NCBI RefSeq assembly: GCF_035916875.1
Contig: NZ_JAXUHN010000080.1
Location: 1-64,000, forward strand
DNA length: 64,000 nt
Direction: 5' to 3'
Source: Methylomicrobium sp035916875
Lineage (GTDB): Bacteria; Pseudomonadota; Gammaproteobacteria; Methylococcales; Methylomonadaceae
Shown here in pieces: positions 32,688-39,406 of this stretch (position 1 is the first letter of the stretch; each line of letters begins with the position of its first letter). Both the position numbers and the translations under genes were made by a program. The notes below the pieces were generated by a model. It saw only the letters and a program-made list of their open reading frames with translations. It was not told the origin of the DNA and made no database searches.

Positions 32688-32816
32688 GCGCGACTTCGGT
32701 CGTGCCTCATGTTATGGCGGGCTGTTTGGGCAGCGTTCGGCGCTGGCCGGTTCCTTGTACCTGGTTTTCTCACCCCAGGCAGTCCGCCGCCCATGCTGTG
32801 AGAAGTAAGGCGGCGG
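32688..32816 (+). ncRNA. C4-like structured RNA upstream of a small phage gene
   Basis: A UUCG hairpin (GCGCGAC/GTCGTGC, 32688-32705) is followed by a closing stem GGCGGGCTG (32716-32724) with CAGTCCGCC (32780-32788). That stem encloses two hairpins: CAGCG/CGCTG (32731-32745) and CCGGT/ACCTGG (32747-32764). The same strand CCGCCGCC (32784-32791) can instead pair perfectly with GGCGGCGG (32809-32816). The order of conserved bits (GGCGGGC, GCCGGTT, TGTACC, CACCCC) recalls the C4 antisense RNA family of proteobacterial phages. The family call is from memory and needs a covariance search. Confidence 0.5.
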
Positions 32817-32843
32817 TTCATTCATTTTAAACAGGAAACCGCT

Positions 32844-33116
32844 ATGACCACCCAAACGAACCTATTCTCTCATCGTTTCGATGCGACCCAAGCCCATGAC
32901 GCCTATTATGTTAATGAGGCTTTAAACCTGACTGTTTGCCATGTAGAAGGCGTTTTGAACTCAATATGTGTCCAATTCGAGGGATGCAACGCCAGGGCAA
33001 GTGACGAACTTATAGCAGACAGCGTCAATGCTGTCTGCTTTATGATGAAAGATATGAAAGCCATCATTAATGCACATTTCGACGCGGTTAAGGCCGGCAA
33101 GGATGGTGCACAATAA
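32844..33116 (+). CDS. Small phage-type protein downstream of the structured RNA
   Basis: A 90-residue helical protein (MTTQTNLFSHRF...AYYVNEALNLTVCHVEGVLNSI). Its helix-loop-helix pattern resembles short prophage proteins found behind C4-type RNAs, such as DUF3077-like ones. AGGAAA at 32832-32837 is the ribosome binding site. Function is unknown. A perfect terminator follows about 95 bp after the stop. Confidence 0.5.
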   Translation: MTTQTNLFSHRFDATQAHDAYYVNEALNLTVCHVEGVLNSICVQFEGCNARASDELIADSVNAVCFMMKDMKAIINAHFDAVKAGKDGAQ

Positions 33117-33211
33117 GCAGACTGAACGTTCCGACAGTTGCCAACATCCTCGATGATGTTGAAACGAGATGGAAGGCTAGGGCGATCTGAAGGAGTAAGT
33201 ATCAAACAATT

Positions 33212-33234
33212 AAGCCGGGGCAACCCGGCTTTTT
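33212..33234 (+). terminator. Rho-independent terminator
   Basis: AAGCCGGG pairs with CCCGGCTT around a GCAA tetraloop, followed by five T. It closes the last gene of the element. Confidence 0.9.
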
Positions 33235-33268
33235 GTCCGAAGATATTCCGTGCCATGACAACGTCAAT

Positions 33269-33300
33269 GGTTACACGGTTACATGGTTACATGGTTACAC
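33269..33300. repeat. Four tandem GGTTACAY octamers
   Basis: GGTTACAC, GGTTACAT, GGTTACAT and GGTTACAC stand head to tail at 33269, 33277, 33285 and 33293. Their GTTAC core is shared with the AAAGTTACCCG pairs at both ends of the element, so they may be further binding sites for the integrase or excisionase. Confidence 0.7.
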
Positions 33301-33636
33301 GAAATTGAGCCCTTTTAACATTGATTTTTCATAGAGTTTTTCTTAGTCTTCAATCAAATTCCTACAATCAGCCAGTCTCTCCAAAGGTTTTATGAGTTTT
33401 TCGTAAAACCCAGAGGCTCTGGGTCTTGGCTGGCCACAATTTCACCGTCCGCATGTGCCGCCCTCAGAACGCGCCTTGAAGCACCATGACACCGGCTAGG
33501 GATGTGTAAGAAATGGCTGATGATCACCCCGTCGAGATCGACGGCAAAACGAGCGAAGGTTACGTGCTGGCGGCGGATCGGTGGCGCTGGCTGGCGGGTC
33601 GGGATCGATGGCGGCGGTGAATCCGCATCTTTTGAT
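33301..33636. other. Right-end region of the element without a clear gene
   Basis: The 336 bp between the octamer array and the right arm repeat contain only weak ORFs. One 35-codon frame at 33513-33620 has no good ribosome binding site. The region is probably a recombination arm plus decayed sequence. Confidence 0.4.
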
Positions 33637-33659
33637 AAAAGTTACCCGAAAGTTACCCG
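33637..33659 (+). promoter_or_regulatory. Candidate integrase arm sites, right end
   Basis: Two tandem copies of AAAGTTACCCG, identical in order and orientation to 24673-24696. The pair lies 35 bp before the right attachment repeat. Confidence 0.5.
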
Positions 33660-33715
33660 AAATTGGCATTTTTTGCTTTCGGAGTTTTTCAGCTTTTATA
33701 AGCCTTTGATATCAT

Positions 33716-33792
33716 TGGTCGGGACGAGAGGATTTGAACCTCCGACCCCTTGCACCCCATGCAAGTGCGCTACCAAACTGCGCTACGCCCCG
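33716..33792 (-). tRNA. proL: tRNA-Pro (GGG)
   Basis: Read on the minus strand, 77 nt fold as a complete tRNA with encoded CCA. The anticodon stem CTTGC/GCAAG holds loop ATGGGGT, giving anticodon GGG. The T arm carries GGTTCGAATCC. Its 3' half is the attachment site for the element to its left; integration left the gene intact. Confidence 0.95.
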
Positions 33793-33897
33793 ATGATTTG
33801 ACAACTGCTTTGGCTCGTCGCCATTGCAATTTAGAAAGAAAGGTATATTCCGGCTTTTGAGCAAAGCCGAAGGGATGGGATTATATTACAATCGCCT

Positions 33898-34251
33898 TTA
33901 CTTAAGCAATTCCAGAATGTCTTCGAGTTCGACGACCATTTGCTGGATCAATTGCTTAGTGCGGGTCGCGTCCTCTTTGTGCTCGTCGCTAGTCAAATGC
34001 GCCCTTGCGCCACCGATTGTATAGCCTTGCTCGTACAACAACGAGCGGATCTGGCGGATCATCAGCACATCGTGTCGCTGATAGTACCTGCGGTTGCCTC
34101 GGCGCTTGACCGGGCTCAGCTCGGCAAACTCTTGCTCCCAGTAGCGCAGTACATGGGGTTTGACTGCGCACAGCTCGCTAACTTCACCGATCGTGAAATA
34201 GCGTTTGGCCGGTATCGGCGGCAATTCGTTATTATGACTCGGTTCCAGCAT
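33898..34251 (-). CDS. MerR-family transcriptional regulator
   Basis: A 117-residue protein with an N-terminal MerR helix-turn-helix and wing: RYFTIGEVSELCAVKPHVLRYWEQEF, then RRGNRRYYQRHDVLMIRQIRSLL. The short C-terminal helix has no cysteine metal site, so it is not a metal sensor. This gene is commonly found directly after ihfA in gammaproteobacteria; its target is unknown. It overlaps ihfA by 20 bp. Confidence 0.85.
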   Translation of the reverse strand: MLEPSHNNELPPIPAKRYFTIGEVSELCAVKPHVLRYWEQEFAELSPVKRRGNRRYYQRHDVLMIRQIRSLLYEQGYTIGGARAHLTSDEHKEDATRTKQLIQQMVVELEDILELLK

Positions 34252-34531
34252 AAGCTTCTACCCGCGCTTTTAGTTTTTGACCAGACCTAAATGTTACCAC
34301 ACGCCGAGCGGTAATAGGTATCTCTTCTCCGGTTTTTGGATTTCTACCCGGACGGCTGTTTTTATCGCGCAGTTCAAACTTGCCGAAACCGGACAGTTTG
34401 ACCTGTTCTCCGTGTTCCAGAGCGGTTTTGATTTCTTCAAAAAACAGCTCCACAATGTCTTTAGCTTCGCGCTTGTTCAAGCCGAGCTCTTCGAAAAGTT
34501 TTTCAGCAAAATCAGCTTTAGTTAATGCCAT
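34232..34531 (-). CDS. ihfA: Integration host factor subunit alpha
   Basis: A 99-residue DNA-bending protein of the HU/IHF family. The start MALTKADFAEKLFEELGLN and the beta-arm motif SRPGRNPKTGEEIPITARRVV with the intercalating Pro are typical of IHF-alpha. With IHF-beta it bends DNA in recombination, replication and sigma-54 promoters, and could assist the neighbouring integrase. It follows pheT closely, as in E. coli. Confidence 0.95.
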   Translation of the reverse strand: MALTKADFAEKLFEELGLNKREAKDIVELFFEEIKTALEHGEQVKLSGFGKFELRDKNSRPGRNPKTGEEIPITARRVVTFRSGQKLKARVEAYAGTES

Positions 34532-34535
34532 TTAA

Positions 34536-36911
34536 TCAATCCCTCAACTTTGCACCAATTTTATTTTTCAAGTTTTCCAAAAGCTTACATACTATAGCAT
34601 CGATTTCGGAATCTGTCAGTGTCTGTGAATAATCTTGCAGCGTTAGACTCAGGGCAATGCTTTTGTGCCCCGCCTCGACGCCTTTGCCACGGTACACGTC
34701 GAACGGCACGGCGGTTTGCAGCGCGGGCTCCTGGAGCTCGCTAACGCAAGTGGTAATCTGCTCGGCGGTGACCTCTTCTTTGACGATCAACGCCAGATCG
34801 CGCCGCACCGACGGGTATTTCGACAGCGGCTTGAACTGCGCTTTTTGTTTGGCCAGCAAGGCATCCTGATCCAGTTCGAACAGGAATACCCGACTATCGA
34901 ATCCAAATTGTTTTTCAAGATTCGGATGCAGCATGCCGATCAGACCGACCCGTTGACCGTCCGACGCAACAATCTCGGCGGTCTGACCGGGGTGCAGTGC
35001 AGGATGTTCGCTTGGCACGAAGAGGGCCGCACAACCGGTCAACGCAAACAGCGCCTCGACATCGGCCTTGATATCGAAGAAATCCACCGCGCGCGCCGCC
35101 TCACCCCATTGCTCGGGATGCGCACTGCCGAGCGCGACGCCGGCGAGCATTTTTTGTTGCAGCACCTGGCCTTCGAGACGAATGAAACGCAGGCCGGTTT
35201 CGAATAGGCGCACCCGATTTTGCTGACGATTCACATTGTGCTCGGCAGCCTTGATCAGGCCGCACCAGAGCGTGCCGCGCATCACCGACAATTCGGATGA
35301 GATCGGATTTTGCAGGGTGATCATCTCGGAACCCGGCATGAACGCCTGTTGCGTTTCCGCATCGACAAAGCTGAAGGTGATCGCTTCCTGATAGCCGCGG
35401 TCGACCAACAGGTCGCGGGCGCGATCGAGCTCCAGCGCCGACTCGGTCGCCTTGTGCAGTTCGGTGCGCACCAGTAAACGATTGCTGGGCAGGTTGTTGT
35501 AGCCGTAAATGCGCGCGACCTCTTCAATCAGATCAGCTTCGATCGCGACATCGAAACGGAAACCGGGCGGGGTCACTAACCAGCCATCGGAGACCGTTTC
35601 GATACCCATGCCTAAGCGGCGGAAGATGCCGGCAATTTGTTCGTCGCTCGGTAGCAGGCCGAGCAGCCGCTCGATTCGTTGCCGACGCAGTTCAATCGGT
35701 AGGCGTTTCGGCAAATGCACGTCTGCAACCGCTTCGCTGAGCAGGCCGACACTGCCGCCGGCAATTTCGGTGATCAGTTGCGTCGCGCGTTCGATCGCGC
35801 GTTCCTGCAGAAACGGATCGACGCCGCGTTCGAAGCGGTGCGAGGAGTCGGTATGCAGGCCGAAGCGGCGGGCCTTGCCAGCGATGCTTTGCGGCGCAAA
35901 AAACGCGCATTCGAGGAAAATGTTTTGCGTGCCCTCGCCGACCGCCGATTCGCTGCCGCCCATCACGCCGGCCAGTGCCAGCGCGCGCGCGTTATCGGCA
36001 ATCACCAGCGCTTCGGCATCGAGCTTGATCGTCTGGCTGTTCAACAAGGCCAATTCTTCGCCGTCCTCTGCCCAGCGCACCCGGATGCCGCCGTTCAGCT
36101 TGTCCGCATCGAAAGCGTGCAGAGGCTGACCGAGTTCGAGCAACACGTAGTTGGTCACATCGACGACCGGGCCGAGGCTTCTAAGGCCCGAACGCCGGAG
36201 CCTTTCCTGCATCCACAGCGGCGTTTCGGCCTGCGGGTTGACGCCCTTGATCAGGCGGCCGAGATAGCGCGGGCAGGCTTCCACCGGGTCGATGCGAATG
36301 TCCAGCGTATCGCGGTGCGCGACATCGGCCTTCTTCAGCGGCGTGACTTGGCAGTCGATTTGATTCAACACCGCGACTTCGCGCGCCAGGCCTTCGACGC
36401 TCAGGCAATCGGCCCGATTCGGCGTCAGGTCGACCTCAATCAGGTTGTCGTTCAGCGACAGATACTCGCGAATATCGACGCCGACCGGGGCGTCCTCAGC
36501 CAGTTCCATCAAGCCGTTGGCCTCTTCGGCCAGGCCGAGCTCCTTTTCCGAGCACAGCATGCCGTTAGACTCGACACCGCGCAGCTTGGATTTTTTGATC
36601 TTGAAATCGCCCGGCAGCACCGCGCCGATCAGGGCGGCAGGAATCTTCAGGCCGGGGCGTACGTTGCTCGCGCCACAGACGATTTGCAGCGGCTCGCCCT
36701 GCCCGACCTCTACCTTACAGACCCGCAGACGGTCCGCATCGGGATGCTGCTCCGTCGCGAGCACTTCGCCGATCACTACGCCGCTGAATACCGCGGCGGC
36801 CGGTGTGACCGAGTCGACTTCGAGACCGGCCATGGTCAATTGCGCGACCAGTTCTTCGGTGCTGACGGCCGGATTGACGTAGGTTCTTAACCAGGCTTCA
36901 CTAATTTGCAT
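34536..36911 (-). CDS. pheT: Phenylalanyl-tRNA synthetase beta subunit
   Basis: The 791-residue subunit has the full bacterial PheT layout: N-terminal tRNA-binding (EMAP-like) domain, B3/B4 editing domain around residues 210-370, B5 domain near 400-475, and a C-terminal ferredoxin-fold anticodon-binding domain (YPSVRRDLALIV). It forms an alpha2-beta2 enzyme with PheS. It starts 14 bp after the pheS stop. Confidence 0.96.
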   Translation of the reverse strand: MQISEAWLRTYVNPAVSTEELVAQLTMAGLEVDSVTPAAAVFSGVVIGEVLATEQHPDADRLRVCKVEVGQGEPLQIVCGASNVRPGLKIPAALIGAVLPGDFKIKKSKLRGVESNGMLCSEKELGLAEEANGLMELAEDAPVGVDIREYLSLNDNLIEVDLTPNRADCLSVEGLAREVAVLNQIDCQVTPLKKADVAHRDTLDIRIDPVEACPRYLGRLIKGVNPQAETPLWMQERLRRSGLRSLGPVVDVTNYVLLELGQPLHAFDADKLNGGIRVRWAEDGEELALLNSQTIKLDAEALVIADNARALALAGVMGGSESAVGEGTQNIFLECAFFAPQSIAGKARRFGLHTDSSHRFERGVDPFLQERAIERATQLITEIAGGSVGLLSEAVADVHLPKRLPIELRRQRIERLLGLLPSDEQIAGIFRRLGMGIETVSDGWLVTPPGFRFDVAIEADLIEEVARIYGYNNLPSNRLLVRTELHKATESALELDRARDLLVDRGYQEAITFSFVDAETQQAFMPGSEMITLQNPISSELSVMRGTLWCGLIKAAEHNVNRQQNRVRLFETGLRFIRLEGQVLQQKMLAGVALGSAHPEQWGEAARAVDFFDIKADVEALFALTGCAALFVPSEHPALHPGQTAEIVASDGQRVGLIGMLHPNLEKQFGFDSRVFLFELDQDALLAKQKAQFKPLSKYPSVRRDLALIVKEEVTAEQITTCVSELQEPALQTAVPFDVYRGKGVEAGHKSIALSLTLQDYSQTLTDSEIDAIVCKLLENLKNKIGAKLRD

Positions 36912-36925
36912 GACTTATCGACGGC

Positions 36926-37945
36926 TTACTTGAATTGTTGCAGGAATTTCAGGTCGTTTTCGAAGAACAACCGTAGATCGTTGATGCCGTAACGCAGCAT
37001 CGCGAGCCGTTCGACGCCCATGCCGAACGCAAAACCGGTATATTTTTCGCTGTCGATGTTGACCGCCTTGAACACCTCGGGATGGATCATTCCGCAGCCC
37101 ATCACCTCGAGCCAGCCGGTATGTCCGCATACCCGGCAGCCAGAACCGTTGCAGATCACGCATTCGATATCGACTTCGGCCGACGGCTCGGTGAACGGGA
37201 AATAGGACGGACGGAAACGAACCTCACTGTCTTTTTCAAAAAATGCCTGTAAAAAGTCGTACACGACGCCCTTCAAATCGGCGAAGCTGACGTCCCGGTC
37301 AACCAAAAAGCCTTCTACCTGATGGAACATCGGCGAATGGGTCAGGTCGGAATCGCAACGATAGACGCGGCCAGGTGCAATCACTTTCAGTGGCGGCTCT
37401 TCGGATTCCATCACTCGAATCTGTACCGGCGATGTGTGCGTCCGCAAAACAGTATGAGCGTCGAAATAAAACGTATCGTGCATCGCCCGCGCCGGGTGGT
37501 GGTCGGGAATATTCAACGCCTCGAAGTTATGATAATCGTCTTCGATTTCGGGCCCTTCTACGGTCTTGAAGCCGGCACTGGTGAAAATCCTCGAGATGCG
37601 CCGCAAGGTAGTGGTGACCGGATGCAGGCCGGCAACTGCCTGGCCTCTACCCGGCAAGGTCACATCGATCCGTTCGCTCGTAAGACGGGCGGCCAGTTCA
37701 TTGGCTTCGAGCAATTGCTTGCGGCCGTCCAACTGTTCCTGAAATCGATCTTTCGCCTGGTTGATTTTTTGGCCGGCTTCTCGACGTTGTTCCGGATCGA
37801 GCGTACCGAGTTCTTTCATCAGATGGGTTAATAAACCCTTCTTGCCGAGATAATGAACGCGGACCTGATCGAGTTGCGTGAGGTCTTGGGCATCCGCAAG
37901 CGCCGTAGAGGCCTGCGCGAGAATTTCTTCAGGAGTGAAAGACAC
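36926..37945 (-). CDS. pheS: Phenylalanyl-tRNA synthetase alpha subunit
   Basis: The catalytic subunit shows class II motifs: PGRVYRCDSDLTHSPMFHQVEG, FRPSYFPFTEPSAEVD and GMGVERLAMLRYGINDLR. I choose the GTG at 37945 (339 residues, VSFTPEEILAQ), which aligns with E. coli PheS; the longer ATG frame to 38014 adds an atypical leader. Between SAEVD and GWLEV lies a small insert with CVICNGSGCRVC, a four-Cys knuckle that may bind zinc. Two leader hairpins lie upstream. Confidence 0.94.
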   Translation of the reverse strand: MSFTPEEILAQASTALADAQDLTQLDQVRVHYLGKKGLLTHLMKELGTLDPEQRREAGQKINQAKDRFQEQLDGRKQLLEANELAARLTSERIDVTLPGRGQAVAGLHPVTTTLRRISRIFTSAGFKTVEGPEIEDDYHNFEALNIPDHHPARAMHDTFYFDAHTVLRTHTSPVQIRVMESEEPPLKVIAPGRVYRCDSDLTHSPMFHQVEGFLVDRDVSFADLKGVVYDFLQAFFEKDSEVRFRPSYFPFTEPSAEVDIECVICNGSGCRVCGHTGWLEVMGCGMIHPEVFKAVNIDSEKYTGFAFGMGVERLAMLRYGINDLRLFFENDLKFLQQFK

Positions 37946-37994
37946 TGCTTGGCTCGTTGATAGAATGGAAGAAAATGGGGCGTTGATAGTTGCG

Positions 37995-38051
37995 CTAACA
38001 CGACAAAGCGGCAAACGGACCGACCTGCGATCCTGCCGCTTTGCTAAACAT
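37995..38051 (-). promoter_or_regulatory. Possible pheST leader: short ORF overlapping a strong hairpin
   Basis: In the rplT-pheS gap, an 18-codon frame (MFSKAAGSQVGPFAALSC) runs from 38051 to 37995. It overlaps a perfect 10-bp stem, CAAAGCGGCA (38004-38013) with TGCCGCTTTG (38034-38043). Only two Phe codons are present, so classical Phe attenuation is doubtful. Confidence 0.3.
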
Positions 38052-38100
38052 TCTGTTCTTGGGTTTTGTGTTCCACCCGCACTTTAGGCGGAAACAAGGT

Positions 38101-38122
38101 ATCTCCCGATGACTCGGGAGAT
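38101..38122 (-). terminator. Strong hairpin after rplT
   Basis: ATCTCCCGA pairs perfectly with TCGGGAGAT around a four-base loop, 11 bases after the rplT stop on the minus strand. A weak T-rich tail (ACCTTGTTT) follows in the transcript direction. It may be an attenuating terminator or a processing or stability element between rplT and pheS. Confidence 0.5.
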
Positions 38123-38132
38123 TCAGACCGAC

Positions 38133-38495
38133 TTACAGCGGGCTGACGTTGGCTTTCGCAATCTTTGCGATTTCGGCGAAAGCGTCCATGTCGCGCACGG
38201 CGATATCGGCCAGCACCTTACGATCGATCGCCACATTCGCGTTCGACAGACCGTTGATCAGACGACTGTAGGACAGACCGCATTGTCTGGCGGCCGCGTT
38301 GATACGAACGATCCATAACGCGCGGAATTGACGTTTTCTCTGTCTGCGGTCGCGGTACGCATACTGACCGGCCTTGATCACCGCTTGCTTAGCGACGCGA
38401 TAGACCCGGCTGCGAGCGCCGTAGTAGCCCTTTGCCTGTTTTAAAATTTTCTTGTGTCTTGCTCTGGCGGTAACGCCGCGTTTTACTCTAGGCAT
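38133..38495 (-). CDS. rplT: 50S ribosomal protein L20
   Basis: A 120-residue basic protein beginning MPRVKRGVTARARHKKILKQAKGYYGARSR, split here by the usual helix turns, identical in style to L20. It binds 23S rRNA early in assembly and represses the rpmI-rplT messenger in E. coli. It follows rpmI by 15 bp. Confidence 0.97.
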   Translation of the reverse strand: MPRVKRGVTARARHKKILKQAKGYYGARSRVYRVAKQAVIKAGQYAYRDRRQRKRQFRALWIVRINAAARQCGLSYSRLINGLSNANVAIDRKVLADIAVRDMDAFAEIAKIAKANVSPL

Positions 38496-38510
38496 TGTGA
38501 TTCTCCGCGC

Positions 38511-38708
38511 TTAGGTGTAAGGCAGCATGCGCGCTGCGCTACGCAGATCGGATGGATGAATCGCCGCTGGTTTACGTAACTGGCGTTTCCGCTTGGTGGT
38601 TTTTTTGGTCAGTATATGACGCTTATGCGATTGACCGCATTTGAAACCGCCGTTGCCGGTGCGTCTAAAACGCTTGGCCGCGCCGCGGTTAGTTTTAATT
38701 TTTGGCAT
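38511..38708 (-). CDS. rpmI: 50S ribosomal protein L35
   Basis: A 65-residue basic protein, MPKIKTNRGAAKRFRRTGNG and so on, with the family end DLRSAARMLPYT. It lies in the conserved infC-rpmI-rplT order. Confidence 0.97.
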   Translation of the reverse strand: MPKIKTNRGAAKRFRRTGNGGFKCGQSHKRHILTKKTTKRKRQLRKPAAIHPSDLRSAARMLPYT

Positions 38709-38815
38709 TTGTTTGCTCCAACGTTAAAAATAAAAATCCCTGAGAAAATAACCCAGCAAGGCAAAATGCATGGCCCTGAAGAATTATGCGCATCGTATTT
38801 AAATCAAGATGCAGA

Positions 38816-38834
38816 CAGTCTCGTCCTGAGACTG
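38816..38834 (-). promoter_or_regulatory. Hairpin in the infC-rpmI gap
   Basis: CAGTCTC (38816-38822) pairs perfectly with GAGACTG (38828-38834). In other gammaproteobacteria the region before rpmI carries L20-binding operators; this stem is a candidate part of such a site. Confidence 0.4.
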
Positions 38835-38860
38835 CGAAACTTTGCGTTAAAAAACGCTGA

Positions 38861-39385
38861 CTATTTTTTCTTTTTGGGGGACATCACCATGACCATTTGA
38901 CGACCTTCCATCTTCGGAAACTGTTCGACGACTGCGACATCTTCCAAATCCTTTTCAAGGCGCTTCAACTGGTCCATGCCGATTTCGCGATGCGCCATTT
39001 CCCGTCCGCGGTAGCGCACGGTGATTTTGGTTTTATCGCCATCGTTCAAAAATTTGATCAGGCTTTTAAGTTTGACTTGATAGTCGCCCTCATCTGTTCC
39101 CGGCCGGAATTTGATTTCCTTGACCTGAATCTGCTTTTGTTTTTTCTTGGCAATCGCCAGTTTTTTGTTTTGCTCGAACTGGTATTTGCCATAATTCATT
39201 ATCTTGCAAACCGGCGGCTCCGCATTCGGCGAGATTTCGACCAAGTCCAAATCGGCCGCGTAGGCCAACTGCTTGGCTTCTTCCAACGAAATAATGCCCA
39301 ATGACTCGCCATCAGCGCCCGTGACCCGCACCCGTCTGGCGGTAATCGCATCGTTCAGGCGGGTTTCATCTTTTTTAGCAGCGAT
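38861..39385 (-). CDS. infC: Translation initiation factor IF-3, likely AUC start
   Basis: The product matches IF-3 throughout: VRVTGADGESLGIISLEEA, DLVEISPNAEPPVCKIMNYGKY, then KEIKFRPGTDEGDYQVK and MAHREIGM in the C-terminal domain. No ATG or GTG is available at the front. GGAGG at 39394-39398 is eight bases before an ATC at 39385 and only two before a TTG at 39391, so ATC is the better start (IAAKKDETRLNDA). E. coli infC uses AUU, and IF-3 represses its own translation through that rare codon; the same control is expected here. Confidence 0.93.
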   Translation of the reverse strand: MAAKKDETRLNDAITARRVRVTGADGESLGIISLEEAKQLAYAADLDLVEISPNAEPPVCKIMNYGKYQFEQNKKLAIAKKKQKQIQVKEIKFRPGTDEGDYQVKLKSLIKFLNDGDKTKITVRYRGREMAHREIGMDQLKRLEKDLEDVAVVEQFPKMEGRQMVMVMSPKKKK

Positions 39386-39406
39386 CTTCAAATCCTCCAG
39401 CTACAA

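Larger units (their letters stand above)
24478..33760. mobile_element. Integrated satellite-like element in tRNA-Pro(GGG)
   Basis: About 9.2 kb lies between an imperfect 67-bp direct repeat and the intact tRNA-Pro gene whose 3' end it targets. Contents in order: integrase, candidate structured RNA, AlpA-like regulator, CHC2 primase-like gene, DUF3987 P-loop gene, unknown genes, DUF5681 gene, coiled-coil gene, two lipoprotein genes, C4-like RNA and a small phage-type gene. All genes point the same way. Replication and integration functions are present; capsid, tail, lysis and large-terminase genes are not recognised. This layout fits a phage satellite or a degenerate prophage better than a conjugative element, since no relaxase or transfer gene is seen. 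The attachment repeats are only 88% identical, suggesting an old insertion or a site brought from another host. Confidence 0.8.

Noticed and set aside
32574..32801. 75-codon plus-strand frame
   Set aside because: It runs through a terminator and the C4-like RNA, whose structure explains the sequence better.
32844..33116. Toxin-antitoxin or defence system in the element
   Set aside because: No toxin fold, nuclease or antitoxin motif was seen; the small protein fits phage-type regulators better.
33513..33620. 35-codon frame (MADDHPVEIDGKTSEGYVL...) at the right end of the element
   Set aside because: No good ribosome binding site, odd composition and no neighbour support; could be a remnant.
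24478..33760. Integrative conjugative element
   Set aside because: No relaxase, coupling protein or type IV secretion gene is present.
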